DNA of 64,000 nucleotides from Phaeoceros laevis. Lineage: Eukaryota; Anthocerotophyta; Anthocerotopsida; Notothyladales. The stretch covers positions 627,238 through 691,237 of the forward strand of contig JBNGIQ010009496.1 in NCBI GenBank assembly GCA_049999765.1. The letters run 5' to 3'. Numbering within the stretch: position 1 is the first letter of the stretch; every line of letters starts with the position of its first letter. Positions 20,792 to 34,790 of this stretch are shown here, piece by piece. The translations under genes and the position numbers were made by a program. The notes under the pieces are model-generated. The model was not told the origin of the DNA. It ran no database searches and was given only the letters and a program-made list of their open reading frames with translations.

Positions 20792-22845
20792 GATTTGGAC
20801 AATGTAGTGCTTGGAATGCCAGGGGCTTGGGCAGAGAATGTCAGAGAATGTAGTGATCATTACACTACAAAAGTTGGTGGTCAACCGGTATGTCTTTCAT
20901 CACGACGTCATTGAACTGGAAGTATCAAGTCCTAGCAAGAACCTTGAGGGATTAGCAAAAACCTTGAGGGATTATCTACACTATTTTGCTGGGCAAGTTG
21001 TACTCTCAATCAAGTGAGCAATAATATTTTTTGATGTATGTACAGGACTTTCCTATACCTCTGCAAGAAATTAACATAGAGCTTCTGAAATGTGGAGTGT
21101 GTGGTGGATATTTGGGACTTGTTGCTCAGGTTCTTTTCATGTATTTTTAAGTGCCTTTTCCCTACTTTCATTTATCAATTGCTATACCAACAAATGTACC
21201 AACATACCTTGTTGGAATTGAAGTTTTATCCAAAAAAATGATAATATAATGATGGAATGACTGAGGCATAGTAATTGCATGGAGTAATTGACACACACTT
21301 AATAGTTAGCTGAATAGTTATTTTGCTTCTACAGATCTATGCACCACTCAACATGCAAGGCTTAAAATGTGAGGAACGAACTCTTTATATTTTTGGATGT
21401 CCTACATCCTTGTGTGGGCTTAATCCAGCAAGGTATTGACTTTAGACTTGACCCCACGGATTCAAAACAATTGAATAGGTTACACTTTCCATTGTCAAGC
21501 TAATTGTGTTTCGACATTGTAGTTGGCGAACACTTAGGTTTCAGAAACAAACAACGGATGCGTTAGTATCAGACCATGTTCATGGCTCAGAATCTATGTC
21601 GTCCGACTCAAATATTCCTTTGGTTCCACTTCATGATGAAGCTCAACAGTTGGTGGAAGGGGAGACATCAAATAGCAGATTTGATACCTACGAGGAGGAT
21701 GAAGCCAGCGAGTGGTGGGATAGCAATCCGTGGGAGATTGGGGGAAACGATGACATGGGCATAACCGAGGAAGAAACCACAAGCTTCGGAGAACTGCAAA
21801 GTGCTCGGGTTGGTGACATGGAAACTGAGGAGACATCCAATCTAGACCCAGTTTCCCAAACCAACCATGCACATAGGAGTACTGGAAACGAAGATGCAAG
21901 TTCTTCAACCACAGGATTGTCATTCAATGATTTTCCAGGCATGTATGTTATAACAATCTGTTCACTATAGTTTTCAGATGCAGTGTGTTTTGTATATTTG
22001 TTTGAGCTCAGTTTGTTAGACTTTGAACATAGAGGATATACGTTTTCTTTGTGTGCAGTGCTTCCATGCTTTTATATCTATTCATACAATGAGTCAAGAG
22101 CTTTTCAGAATCGAAGGGAAGGTCGTTCTTCTACCTCGGAAGAGACCGGAGAGGTTTTTGAAGACATGCAAGAGCTCGATGGTGACTTCCTAGATGATGA
22201 TTTGGAAGCGGACGATGATTCATGGGGGAACGATGAGTACGAGAATAATAGGGCACTTCTGGCAGATAGAACCTACATGAAATTCAAAAAGAGATTGGAT
22301 TGCTACCCTGAGCAGTGCTTCAGGTAAATGCTCCCGGATGATTTCTTAATGCACAATAACCTCATTTTTGGGATATGTTCATGCTTTTCTTAGCTTTTTT
22401 TGGGGTTGCACAGATCTTGCTTTCAAGGTCACCCATTGTGGGCTTCCGAGCAACACGGTGAAGCGGACTCTTGCCCTAGGTGTGGCGGGCCCCGAGTGTA
22501 TGAGATACAGCTTATGCCTCCCCTCCTGTACTTCTTGCAACAAGCTTGTAGGGAAGGCCCGCCCACTTCATACGGCCCAATCGATTGGGAATGGCTCACT
22601 CTCCTTGTATTCACATGTGCGCAGGTATGCAAAAGAGAGTACATGTCCTCCATTTCCACTTCTGCAAGGGCAGAAACTCGCAAAAAATGGATGCTAACAC
22701 TTACCTACCGACCCACCTGCATATGGTTTCGTCTGTCTTGCAGAGCTGCACCCAAGTAGCTTCTAACAGCGACGGAGCAGCAGATGCAGACAAGGAGGAT
22801 TGGACGGTGGTGGAGGAAGCCACCATCATCCAATACGAAATCTGA
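20792..22845 (+). CDS. Programmed cell death protein 2 (PDCD2)-family protein, 7 exons found, first exon missing
   Basis: PDCD2-family proteins are conserved zinc-binding proteins that act as chaperones for the 40S ribosomal protein uS5 during ribosome assembly (known for animal and yeast members). Exons: 20792-20887, 21046-21129, 21335-21432, 21523-21938, 22059-22323, 22414-22624 and 22744-22845, summing to 1272 nt with no stops. N-terminal motifs: [59 protein letters not shown]. An acidic, low-complexity linker ([15 protein letters not shown]) follows. The C-terminal PDCD2_C domain has [39 protein letters not shown] and a final [15 protein letters not shown]. The intron after 21938 uses a GC donor if the assigned phase is right. 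The first coding exon lies upstream, perhaps in the gap. Confidence 0.9.
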
Positions 22846-23161
22846 GTGAATCAAGCGCCTCCTGCACTTGAACCCTTTTGTGCTGCCAAATTTTGTGTAA
22901 GGTAATTGGTCCATCAAGGGACCACCCGACCATCGGGAGGAAAAGCAGGGGTTTATAAAGGGACCGTTATTAAACAGCTGGGACACCAGCCAGCGCCAGC
23001 ACATGCGTGGAGGGGTACCGGTGCGAGAGACGACACAGCGTAACGAATCCGGCCGAAGGGAGGAAGAGAGAGGCGATGCAGGAAAGACGGGAGGCGGCCA
23101 GCTCTGGCTTGGTCAGATGGCTGCGCGCAAGCCAGGCCTATGCCGGCTCCTGCTCCCACTC

Positions 23162-23164
<3 letters not shown>

Positions 23165-23198
<34 letters not shown>

Positions 23199-23210
23199 TC
23201 CTCCTCCTTC
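23165..23210 (+). repeat. (CTG)10 (CTC)4 trinucleotide repeat
   Basis: Ten CTG units run from 23165 to 23194, followed by about four CTC units. No open frame through it has a recognisable product. Confidence 0.95.
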
Positions 23211-23696
23211 ATCACCCCCCTTGAGTACGTGCTTCCTTGCTGCTTACATCAAGTTCGGTAGGGTACGGGCAGGAGCGAGAGGGAGTGCATTTCGCCACTC
23301 GGGCCACGCCATACCATGCCACGCTATTCCGTGCCATCCGATGCTATGATGCGCACCAAGCATTTACTGACCGGCACCGGCCGGTGGGGCCGCTTTTCAA
23401 CAGCCCTACGCTCCCCCGTCGGAATACTCGGAACGTGCTCGCACACCCGTTGGAGTACTGTACGACGAGGACATGATTCCGAGGCATGCCTCCAGGAAGG
23501 GCCCTTCGCTTCTTTTGCTTCTTCCTCCTGGTTTGCAGATGCAGCCGATTCCGGCCACGACAATCCCGTCCCCGAGGGAACGCCACCCGTTGCGTTTGAC
23601 AGATTCTCCTCCCGCTGGTTCCGTGCTGGATTGCTTCTTGTTCTTCCGAACGGAGATGTGGGACTGTAACTTGGGACACGTCCCGTCCGTCCCATA

Positions 23697-23709
23697 ACTT
23701 ATATAAGCC
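23697..23709 (+). promoter_or_regulatory. TATA-box-like site
   Basis: ACTTATATAAGCC fits a plant core-promoter TATA box. No protein frame begins in the next 300 bp, but a strong hairpin lies 205-275 bp downstream, so a non-coding transcript is possible. Confidence 0.3.
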
Positions 23710-23912
23710 GGCACGTCACTCCCTGCAGAACTTGTCCAATCCAGATTATTCTCCGTTGCCTGATTTGGAATCGCTGCAAATGGCCGACAAAGGCGACCCG
23801 CGTGTTGCACACAGACTAAAGTTCGTGTAACCATTCTGCTTCCTCATATCCCTGTCGGATTGCTCCATCCTTTTCATGCATCATGCTTGTTATCAAGATA
23901 CTATCTTGATGT

Positions 23913-23972
23913 CGGGGGTGAAAAAGGTTCTCCTGTATGTATCTTGAAGCAGGACAACCTTTTTCACCCCCG
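23913..23972 (+). ncRNA. Candidate hairpin RNA (23-bp stem, 14-nt loop), miRNA-like
   Basis: Arm 23913-23935 pairs with 23950-23972 over 23 positions with a single C-C mismatch; the loop is 23936-23949. The 5' arm contains CGGGGGTGAAAAAGGTT and the 3' arm its exact complement. A separate 9-bp-arm palindrome sits directly upstream at about 23892-23910. The near-perfect duplex of microRNA size and the TATA-like site about 205 bp upstream are suggestive. Pairing outside the 23-bp stem is weak, which is short for a plant precursor, so a transposon foldback or chance structure remains possible. I recognise no known miRNA family. Confidence 0.3.
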
Positions 23973-25981
23973 TCTTGGTTGCTTCTTCGCTGGCACCAGT
24001 CACAGATTCGCTTCTATTCCGTTCCACGCCATTCCATCCTCCTCCATTGCTCCATGATTGAGGATGACATTACCATGAGCCGACGGGAGGGATATAGGCG
24101 CTACCGACGTGAGACATTCTCCGCATCATGGCCTATTATTCACTTAGATCAAACGATCAAACAGTGTGAGATACTTGCCCCATTGCAATCCACATGTTGT
24201 GATCAGCCCCAATATCTAACGGGGTGCAGATATTTTTCCCCTCCGGACCTTGTCATTGGCAGAGAAGACGGCAGCAACGGAACGGGGCCCTAGGCACGGC
24301 ACGGCGTGGCGCACGCAGTGATGACCACAAGTCTACGCATGTCAATTAGGGACTGCATAACAAACCAAACGTCTCTGCCACTCTGGCCAGCCAAGTGCAG
24401 TGGGAGTGGATAGGAGTCAGAACCCTGTTTCCCTGCATGACGGTGTACTGTACTTGTTGTAAAACAGTGCAGTCTACTCCCACACTTGGCCATGACGAGC
24501 CTTAACCCTGTAACTTGACCAGCACGTGAGAACCTGGGTTAGAGCAACGGCAACTGGCGTCAAGGACTCAAGAGAGTGGCGGAAGGGCCAGGTTGCCGGG
24601 CGTCGCAGCCTGCTCTATAAATGGGGCTCACGAGGTGCAGCCTTGTGGCAAAATCCTAATGCCTGGCCACACCATTTGATCACCGACTCATCACGGCTGG
24701 TACAGAGTTGGTGCGGTAATCCATGGAGCCTTTACCCTTGCTGCAGGCCAGGTCATCATTTCTCCTGGCCCATGGGGGGCAGACTCCCAAGCATGGGCCC
24801 TGCATTCAATGCTGGCGCTGTCCAAACGGCGGGACTCATTAATGCTTTTGTGTCGCTTCCCGACCCAGTTGTCAGATTTTTCTCTGCTAATCCACTGGGC
24901 TTTGCAGATAATCACAATGGGCCGGTGCTGAGGACAACCGTAGCCAGGCAGGAAGTTCAGCCAACCCACCAGTCCAGCCCAACAAACCAGGAATTCTCCT
25001 CCCCATAATTATTATGATTCCTTTTGGTTTCGGGCCTCCTGTTCGTATCCGGCGAGTACCCATAGTCTACTTGCATATCTGGACGGAATGCCTTTCCTGC
25101 TGGATAGAACAATAAAGCTGGACTGGTGGATGTAGGTTGGCTAGACTATCTACCGTAAGGCTCGATAGTCGATATCCTATGACCCACGCACAGTCCTTTT
25201 GCAGCAGGGAATCCCTGCCCCGCTGGCGATGCTACGAGACCCAATGGGCAATAACTCTGTCCGCGGTACCACCAAGGATACCACACCTTCATTTCCAGTG
25301 AGCGTATACACCTGATGTACAGTAAAGACTGTTGGCAAAAGTAGATGGCATGTCACTGGAGGTTGTCCTGCTCCCACAAAAATGGGGAAAGACGAATTCC
25401 AAGTAACATGATGCACATCGTCTCCACACCATAACCTGTCCAACCTCCGTGGTTCGCTTATTGGGGTCCCAACTTGAGAAAGCGGCCAGTTTTTGGGATC
25501 CAGGACCAAGAAAGATCAATGATGCCCCTGCTCGCGCTGTGGGCAAAGATTTTGCGGTCATCAAGACAGTCATTCGGCACGCCCAGCGCACCATGTACAA
25601 GTCTTGACATCCCGCCTCCGCACTCAACTCCGAGGAAGAAATAGATCACCCGACGGGGACTTGTGCCCCAGTCTTGCCCGCCTGCTTTCCCTGCCAATTT
25701 CAAACAGACCCAAGCTCCGATGAAAAAATGCTGGAAGTGTTGGCGGCCCCAACCGAAAGAAGGATCATATTACGGATATTCCTCTCTGGGCCAATAAAAC
25801 ATCAACCCAAACTCAGTCGCGATCGTGCTCAGTGTAGAAACGGCGACGAGTGCCTGGATTTTCTACTCTCCGCAGAGACTCTTGCATCTCATAAGCCTCC
25901 AGTGGTAATCAAGGGCTTTGCAACGTCTCGACTTATTTGGAAGTATGTGCTTCGGATAAGCACACCACCTGAAGAAAAAAA

Positions 25982-28900
25982 TTACAAGGATACGACAGCT
26001 CCTGCATACTGTTGATCGTTCCCGTCGTCGTCGCTGACCTCAGTAACAGCGAAGCCCGTTTCCTGTGAACCCTCTCCATAAAGGCCCCCAGCATACGCAA
26101 GTAGGGCATACTGCTGTCGGTTTGGGTACTCTTTCATCTCTGATGGGGCCCGGCAACCTGATAAAAGCTTCTGGTAAAGACCAAGAACCATATCACGTGC
26201 AGTTGAAGGCGAGTCTGGTCTCCCCGGACCAGTGGCGTTCTTGACTGGAGCAAACTCCTCTTCCCTCTTCACCTCAAGTAGGGCAACCTACAGACGTTAC
26301 ACTTAGGCAACCCTGTTCACGTAGAAGAGAGAATGGACAGACGTTGGGGGACAATCAGCTGTGCCTCACCTTATCTGGTTGACAGAACTTGAAAGCATCG
26401 AAGATGAACTGTTCGAACTTGATTCCATTCGGCTCCTCGGAAACGACTTTCGTCCACGTCCCATCTTCATTCTGTTTCATATGCGGGATCCGTTTCAATG
26501 CTGCATGGAACTCCAGCTGAAGCTGTGACTCACAGAGACGCTTCAAAAAGCCCACCGAAAATGTGTTCACGCATATGTGAGCTGCTCCAAACAAAAGCCT
26601 CCCTCTTCCATCATCTTCAGTAGCTTTTTGAAGGGTGTCAGGCATTTCGCTGTATTCCAGGACAGAGTAATAATGCGAGTTACCATCTGGTACATGAACT
26701 TGACATTCCTTAGCTCGCTTTCGGCCACCATCTTCCTGTTTAGAAATAGCCTTCTGCAAGCATAAAACGCCCACTGACTCTGCAGGTGTTTTCTTGGTAA
26801 CCACCTTTACTCCAATGTCTGCTTCACGCTCAGCAGAGAAGCCAAAAAACACAGGATCCGCAACCTTGATCAAGGCGTTGTCCACGGCATAAACCTGCAG
26901 CATAACAACACGAGAAGCGCTTCTATGTAAGCCGTGACCGTACTAAGCTGCAAAGAGACCAGTCAACACCATCAGAGCGAATGGTGTAACCTGTAGATAA
27001 TCTGTCCCTCTTTCAACAAGCCTTTCCAGAATTCCTTGAGAGCCAAGTGCCCCAAACATGCCACCATTTCCATTTGGTGCAAGCGATAATGTCGTTGGGC
27101 TTTCCATGAGGATTTTGTGAGTAGTAGCATCCACGCAAGGGATGCTATCTTGTTTCATGAACCACACCTGTCACAACACCAACTATTGAGAAATCTTCTC
27201 ATATTCGGAATGGAAGCTTGCAAGTGTGGGCATCCAGGAACAGCATATGTCGTACCTGTGACTTCTTCAGACCAAAATAACCGTTCTCTTCAAAGTAAAT
27301 CCGGGTAAACTCATCAGTTGCATCACTGGTCATGACAATCCATGGGATACCTTCTCCAGAGGATTCCTGTATGCCATTAGGTGCCAGCAAGTCTCAAGAT
27401 CATAATTCTCAGCAAATAATGGTTCTACAATTTTATGCAATCCATGACAATCGTGCATCCAGACTTACAGTTGAGGCAAGCTCCTGAACAAGAAGAAGGC
27501 GCTCGGCTTGTAGCTGGAACAATGATTTCCCACTAGGTAGGCCAATATCAAGCATTCCTTTAACAGATGGAGCATCAGATCCTAGCCGTGTACCTTGGCC
27601 ACCTGCCAGCACTACGACCGCCACTCTGCCTTCAGCAATAAGGTGCAGCCCCTTTCTCCACCAGCGTGCAGTATTTTCCTCTGAACTTCCACCCTCAGGC
27701 CCAGGTGAACTATCCAGCCACTGCTGAAACCCTCCCCAATCGGCAAACGGAAAATCCGGCGGTGGCAGTGGGATGTCCTCAGGTGCTTGTTGCCTGTTAC
27801 CACAATCATTATCTAATGCTGAATAACACAAACGCCTGAACTTTGAATTCTCTGCACGTCAATGTCCAAGAGGAGTGAAACAGCTAGCTCCACCTGGCTG
27901 GAGATTTTGCAGCCTTCCAGTCATTCAAGGCCTGCTCAAACTGGCTGTAGTCCACCGCAAAAAGACTTTCCATGAGACATTTCTTCCGGTCCAGATCAGC
28001 GCTTGAGAGTTCAGCCAGCACATGGTCCTGCCCCAACCTCAGTACTTTTTTCTTTATTGCAGATAGTACTTCTCGTGTTTTGCGCTTCTCCCTGACATCC
28101 TAGGAAAGTGCCCAACCAGTGAGAGCCAAGAGCTTAAAGTAAATCAAAATGCAAATCACCTTTCTGCGGGTAGCCTCAGCAGCCCCCAAATGATCAAGCA
28201 GCAACACACCTGCTTACGTATTTCCCTCTTGGATACACCACCCAGAGGCACATTCAACTCGAGAAGTCCAGCTGGTGGCATGATTTCGATCCTTCTCCTC
28301 TGAAGGTCGACGTGTGGCACAATTTCATTCACAAATGGTACCCACACTAAGTGGCCTCTCTGCCCATCCATTACTGCTTCAGATCTTGGCGACAACCTGA
28401 CACGAAGCAGGTCGCTTCCACCAGCGTTGAAAATATCCTCGACTACTCCAACCTCCTGACCAGATTCCTGAACAGGCGACAAACCAGACCATCAAGGGCT
28501 TCTTCAACATGTTTTACATTTTTGTCCCTTCGATATAAGCATGTGATATTCTTTCACTTGACTGATATGTTCTCACCTTAAGGGCAACCACCACACCTAT
28601 CAAATCTGGTACGTAGAATTCATCATCCAACAATTCCGGCTTTGCGTCTGCATCTGCTAACATGGTTGCTCCCAGAAGCTCACTTGCCTAGACACACGGA
28701 CAACCAGTCAAATGATACTTCACCAATAGGTTTTAAGCGCTGAGTGGAACGTTGTGTCAGAGGTGCAGAATTACAGCAGAGGGAAAGAACTACCTGCTCG
28801 GGTGTGGAAACCCCTTTGATAGTGACAAGCCATGACGGCTGCTTGCCGGAAATTGCCCTTCCTCCTAGTAACTGGACGGGTACGAGTTTCTCCTTCCTCA

Positions 28901-29542
28901 TAGATCGCAATCTTAGCCATCGTAGCCCTGGCTGAATGCATAAGCGAGCAATGTGAGGCCCAGACCAAATCCACGTGCAAGCCACATAGAGACGACCAGT
29001 CACGGAGGTGAGACCTAAACCCTGCTAAAACCCTGAGTCCCACTTCACTGTTTTCCAGCCTTGCCAACGGAAACGGCAGCACAGACCTCTCCGAACCGTT
29101 CCTTGGGGAAATCTGTCGTGGACTGCACTCGCAGCTCCCCATGGACACCGTGTGTGCCGGCTATAAAGCCAATCTCGATAAGCCGTGACTCATCCGCCGA
29201 GTCCGCCTCCGGTACCAGAGCTGCAACTCCTGTGCAATCTCTGTCACGCAATGTTGACAGACCTGATGGTGGAAAATGCTATTCTCGAAAGAGAACGGGA
29301 TAGTAAGCAGCAGTACCTGCGTGAGCGGGAGCCAAGCATTTGATTGCGCGCCAGCTGTTGGCAGCTGCCTGCAACAGGGGACAGACCGGCGAGAGAAGCA
29401 TCCCGCTGCCGCCATTCTGCCTGAGCTGCCGGAGATCCTTCGCCTGTAAGAGAGCAACGGCGTCACGGTCGTGACAAAGCGAGGCCAGGGTTCGGGAGCT
29501 ACGCATGAGGCCCAGGCAGAGGCCGCACGCCGAAGCAGCCAT
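25982..29542 (-). CDS. RimM-type ribosome maturation factor fused to a UDP-GlcNAc pyrophosphorylase-like domain, 11 exons, probably plastid-targeted
   Basis: Minus-strand exons: 29317-29542, 29087-29229, 28794-28931, 28577-28687, 28210-28467, 27894-28099, 27469-27793, 27256-27366, 26991-27167, 26370-26894 and 25982-26287. They total 2526 nt (841 residues), phases consistent, no stops. The N-terminus ([11 protein letters not shown], Ser/Arg-rich, few acids) looks like a plastid transit peptide. RimM core: [18 protein letters not shown]; the PRC-barrel follows at [13 protein letters not shown]. RimM assists 30S head maturation. The uridylyltransferase half has [69 protein letters not shown] and [17 protein letters not shown], as in UAP enzymes that make UDP-GlcNAc from UTP and GlcNAc-1-P. 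The usual Pro-Lys after the glycine loop reads PSVK, with two extra residues, so catalysis is uncertain. Confidence 0.88.
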
Positions 29543-30206
29543 GGGCTTGGCCGTCGAGAGCGGATTCGTCGTTTCGTCCAAAAGCCGTCTTTCGAATCCT
29601 GCTCTTCGTTCGCTGAGGTGTATGATTCAGACCGGGTAGCTATCCGTTAGGAGGTAGTGATAGAGTGCGGGAATCGTGGATCCGAGATGGGTGGACAAAC
29701 TCATCATGGAAGTTCGCATTCACAAAATGGTGCGTCGTGAAGAATTAGCTGCTGGAGCCTCCATGATTGAAATTCACACTGCAGCTACACGTTCTTGTAC
29801 CGCAACCGCAAGTATGTGTCACGTAAAGGCTACACCGCTACACCTAAATAGCATTCTACCTGTCAACACTGCCTTCCTGGAGTTTACATTACACGTGACC
29901 CAAAATTGTAAACAAGTTTGGCAGCATAGAAGCTGCTCTTTGAAGGTTAGCTAGCCGCCTACATCTACACTTGCCAGTCAGGGGTGGCTGGCGTGTCTCA
30001 ATCCAGCAGTTCGTCGTGATCAATTGCATCTCAAGACATGTCAGTCTTGAAAACAATGTCATTTGGCCACTCCAGTTGCATGTGGCATCATTAAGGAAGG
30101 AAACTCTTGTCTGCCGGGTTAGAACTAACCTGCAATTGCAAGCATGGTGCTTGTCAATCAGCAAACGAAATTTGTCATGCTGCTTCTTGCGGCAACACCG
30201 TACATA
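29543..30206. other. Intergenic, tail-to-head spacing between two minus-strand genes
   Basis: About 660 bp. It should contain the promoter of the RimM fusion gene and the 3' UTR of the gene at 30207-30980. No other feature seen. Confidence 0.5.
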
Positions 30207-30980
30207 TCAAGCGTCCACGACAGTGTCCTCAGCTCCATCAGGCAATTTGTAATCCTTGGGAGTGGCTCCGATTGGGCTTGCCAAACTGGGACGCAGAAAG
30301 TAGCTGTGCATCTCCCTTGTCACTTTCGCGGTGAGGATTCTGGACAGCACAGTGTTCCAAGAGTTCCTTTCTGCCTTCGCAAGGTGCTTGAAGACTCCCA
30401 GATGTGGCTCTGCCTTTATCGCCACCAGCATGTAGTGAATGTTGTCCTCGTGCTGCTTGATAAGTGCGAGAGCAACAGAGTTGCTCAGGCTGCCTCCCTC
30501 TCCAACAGACTCAACTGCTAAAGTGGACTCGCGGGGACGAAGGCGAACCATCTCTAACATAGCAGCCGCTTGCTTTGGGGACACAACGTCGTTCTTGGCT
30601 GCCAGCTGGCACTTCACAAATTCCTGCAGTTTCTCCCACTCGTCCACAGGCACCACAGTCTCTGCAATGACCAAAGTCTTGAACTCCAAGCTGGACTGAT
30701 CATTGATCTTCTGAAGCAGGGCCATATCCTCTTCACTTAGGAGATGCGAATTGGTGGTATCCACAAATAAGCCTTGCAGCGGAGAAGAGGTTGCCACCAA
30801 TTCCCGAACAGCCTTGACTTGTTGCAAAGCCGGTATAGTCCCAATCAAAGTCAGGGGAACCGCTGCCAGGATCAACACAATCGTGCACGCGAGGCACATC
30901 ACCAACATCGCTGTAACGCTCCCTGCCAACCTATCGAAGGTTGTCCGCGAGCTAGAGTAGGAAAGCGGAACTTGACTCAT
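30207..30980 (-). CDS. Unrecognised single-pass membrane protein, 257 residues, single exon
   Basis: I do not recognise this protein. The ATG at 30978-30980 (MSQVPLSYSSSR) is the first ATG of the frame; the open frame extends six codons further upstream. Residues about 20-48 form one long hydrophobic helix (VTAMLVMCLACTIVLILAAV). A mostly helical hydrophilic domain of about 200 residues follows, rich in Lys, Glu, Leu and Ala, ending GAEDTVVDA. A short N-terminal Ser/Thr tail and a single anchor suggest a tail facing one side of a membrane with a soluble C-terminal domain. The frame is intact, and the overlapping frames on the other strand carry no motif. It could be lineage-specific. Confidence 0.6.
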   Translation of the reverse strand: MSQVPLSYSSSRTTFDRLAGSVTAMLVMCLACTIVLILAAVPLTLIGTIPALQQVKAVRELVATSSPLQGLFVDTTNSHLLSEEDMALLQKINDQSSLEFKTLVIAETVVPVDEWEKLQEFVKCQLAAKNDVVSPKQAAAMLEMVRLRPRESTLAVESVGEGGSLSNSVALALIKQHEDNIHYMLVAIKAEPHLGVFKHLAKAERNSWNTVLSRILTAKVTREMHSYFLRPSLASPIGATPKDYKLPDGAEDTVVDA

Positions 30981-31437
30981 CTTGCCAGAGCTCTGCACGC
31001 TGGAATACCACTAGACAAATTCTGCTCAGGAAGGCTGAGTCCCCAAATTGGTCAGAACAAAAACCGCAGCCATCTTGCCCGCCTTGTGACATCTTACATC
31101 AGCAGCTCGACCTCATTCACACGGAATAGATGCACCGCAACCAGCTGGTGCCTACGCCAACGTCATCAAAGGATCGCAAACAGCGCTAGCATTGCATAAA
31201 TTAAAGCGCGGCTATCCAATTCTGAGAGACCATGACGGACGGCGAACAAGACTACTATCCTAGACTTTGCGGACTTTCAAACCCCTGGCAGACAGCATAC
31301 CAGTCCTCACAGGATCTCATCGTACAAAAAAGCGCAAGATCAACAAGGACAAACAAACAAGGAAGAAGGACATCTTGTAGCCAAGAGGAAAAGGAAGCAG
31401 AAAAATCAGGCCCTGCAAACCGCCACCAGGCAGGCGA

Positions 31438-31878
31438 TTGCTAAGCCAGCACGATCCAACCAGAAAATTGACCTCCAAGGCATTCCCGGAGCTAAGAGGC
31501 CCCCAACAAGCAAGAGAGCACCAGGGGAGCAGGAAACCCTTTGTCTCCTACCTGAGGCAGCAATTTTCTGCAACAATTCACACGAATTACGCACCAGCTG
31601 TCAAGGAGCTACCAGCTCCCCCTCAACTCGAAGTACCTGCATCCATCAAGAAACAACACTTGAGGCCAAGCATGATGCCGGCTGAAGAATTTCAACAGCT
31701 TGAGAGTTGGCTCACAGGCTCTTCACAGAGGGGCGCAAGCGCGGAAGTGAGAGAAGGGGGCATCGGCGTGACGTACCAGCGAGCGCACAAGAGCAGGATC
31801 CGGCGCGAGCTCGGGAAGCAAGTGCACAGAGCTGCTCTCGAAGGCAAGGTTCCTGAAGTCACTTGGAGCACTTTATGA
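31438..31878 (+). CDS. Hypothetical basic protein, possibly the C-terminal part of a longer gene
   Basis: The frame begins with a non-ATG codon, so the true start is upstream. Its C-terminal 110 residues look coding: proline-rich (KELPAPPQLEVPASIKKQ), then MMPAEEFQQLESWL, then a basic helix (KSRIRRELGKQVHRAA) and VPEVTWSTL. An adjacent frame just upstream (about 31300-31480) is Lys/Arg-rich, and the ATG at 31232 opens a third frame. Either a small intron or a frameshift separates the parts; I could not find a convincing GT/AG pair. Function unknown. It lies divergent from the membrane-protein gene ending near 30980. Confidence 0.35.
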   Translation: MLSQHDPTRKLTSKAFPELRGPQQAREHQGSRKPFVSYLRQQFSATIHTNYAPAVKELPAPPQLEVPASIKKQHLRPSMMPAEEFQQLESWLTGSSQRGASAEVREGGIGVTYQRAHKSRIRRELGKQVHRAALEGKVPEVTWSTL

Positions 31879-32477
31879 AGGGGGCAGCTGTGTAAGTTAC
31901 CCAGTTCGCCTCGAGGAAATGACGTTCTCGGTGCTTTACCGTTCTGAAAGGGCCCGACCTTCTATCTCGAGGGTTGCCGAGATCAATTATTAAAATCGGA
32001 GATGGGTGCCGCACTGCAGATCAGTGAAAGTTGCCTTGTTCAGCAACGGCGAGTTATCCAGCAGAGAGCGGTCTGTTGACTGAATTCCCACAACAAGAAG
32101 AAGTTTCTATTACCGGAGAAGTTTCTATTATCAGAAGACAACTCTAGATGAGCCTGAAATAAATACCTGAAGGTACCTAAGCTAGTTACAAGTGAGAAGC
32201 GCCGTGGTGTAAGTGCACGCCTCCGGGAAGAGTTTTTTGCTGCCTCACGCAGACGTCTCTCTACCTTGTTTCTGCGTACAAATACATCCTTCTTTGTGCC
32301 CTCGCCAGTTCTCCCTGCCTATCACGGTGTATCACCTACTGCAGCTGGACAAGGGTGCAAAATGGAAGGCTATCATCTGAGTGACATCCTGGGAGGGTAT
32401 ACCTGTGCTTGATATTCAAGGCACAGAATCCTCGGACCCTCTTTCGTTGAAAATCTGTACATCCCCTTTTTGACAAT

Positions 32478-34790
<2,313 letters not shown>

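Larger units (their letters stand above)
22846..25981. other. 3.1-kb intergenic stretch with a TATA box, hairpin and CTG repeat
   Basis: No protein gene could be supported; long open frames here overlap on both strands and lack motifs. It holds a trinucleotide repeat at 23165-23210, short CCATGCC-type repeats near 23300-23345, a TATA-like box at about 23699-23708 and a hairpin at 23913-23972. The last few hundred bases are probably the 3' flank of the gene at 25982-29542. Confidence 0.45.

Noticed and set aside
23003-23224. Poly-leucine or poly-alanine frames resembling a signal peptide
   Set aside because: They are translations of the CTG/CTC repeat; each frame ends shortly after and no downstream coding sequence fits.
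24526-25008. 160-codon open frame on the plus strand
   Set aside because: Overlaps an equally long frame on the other strand, lacks motifs and has unremarkable composition; no splice context supports it.
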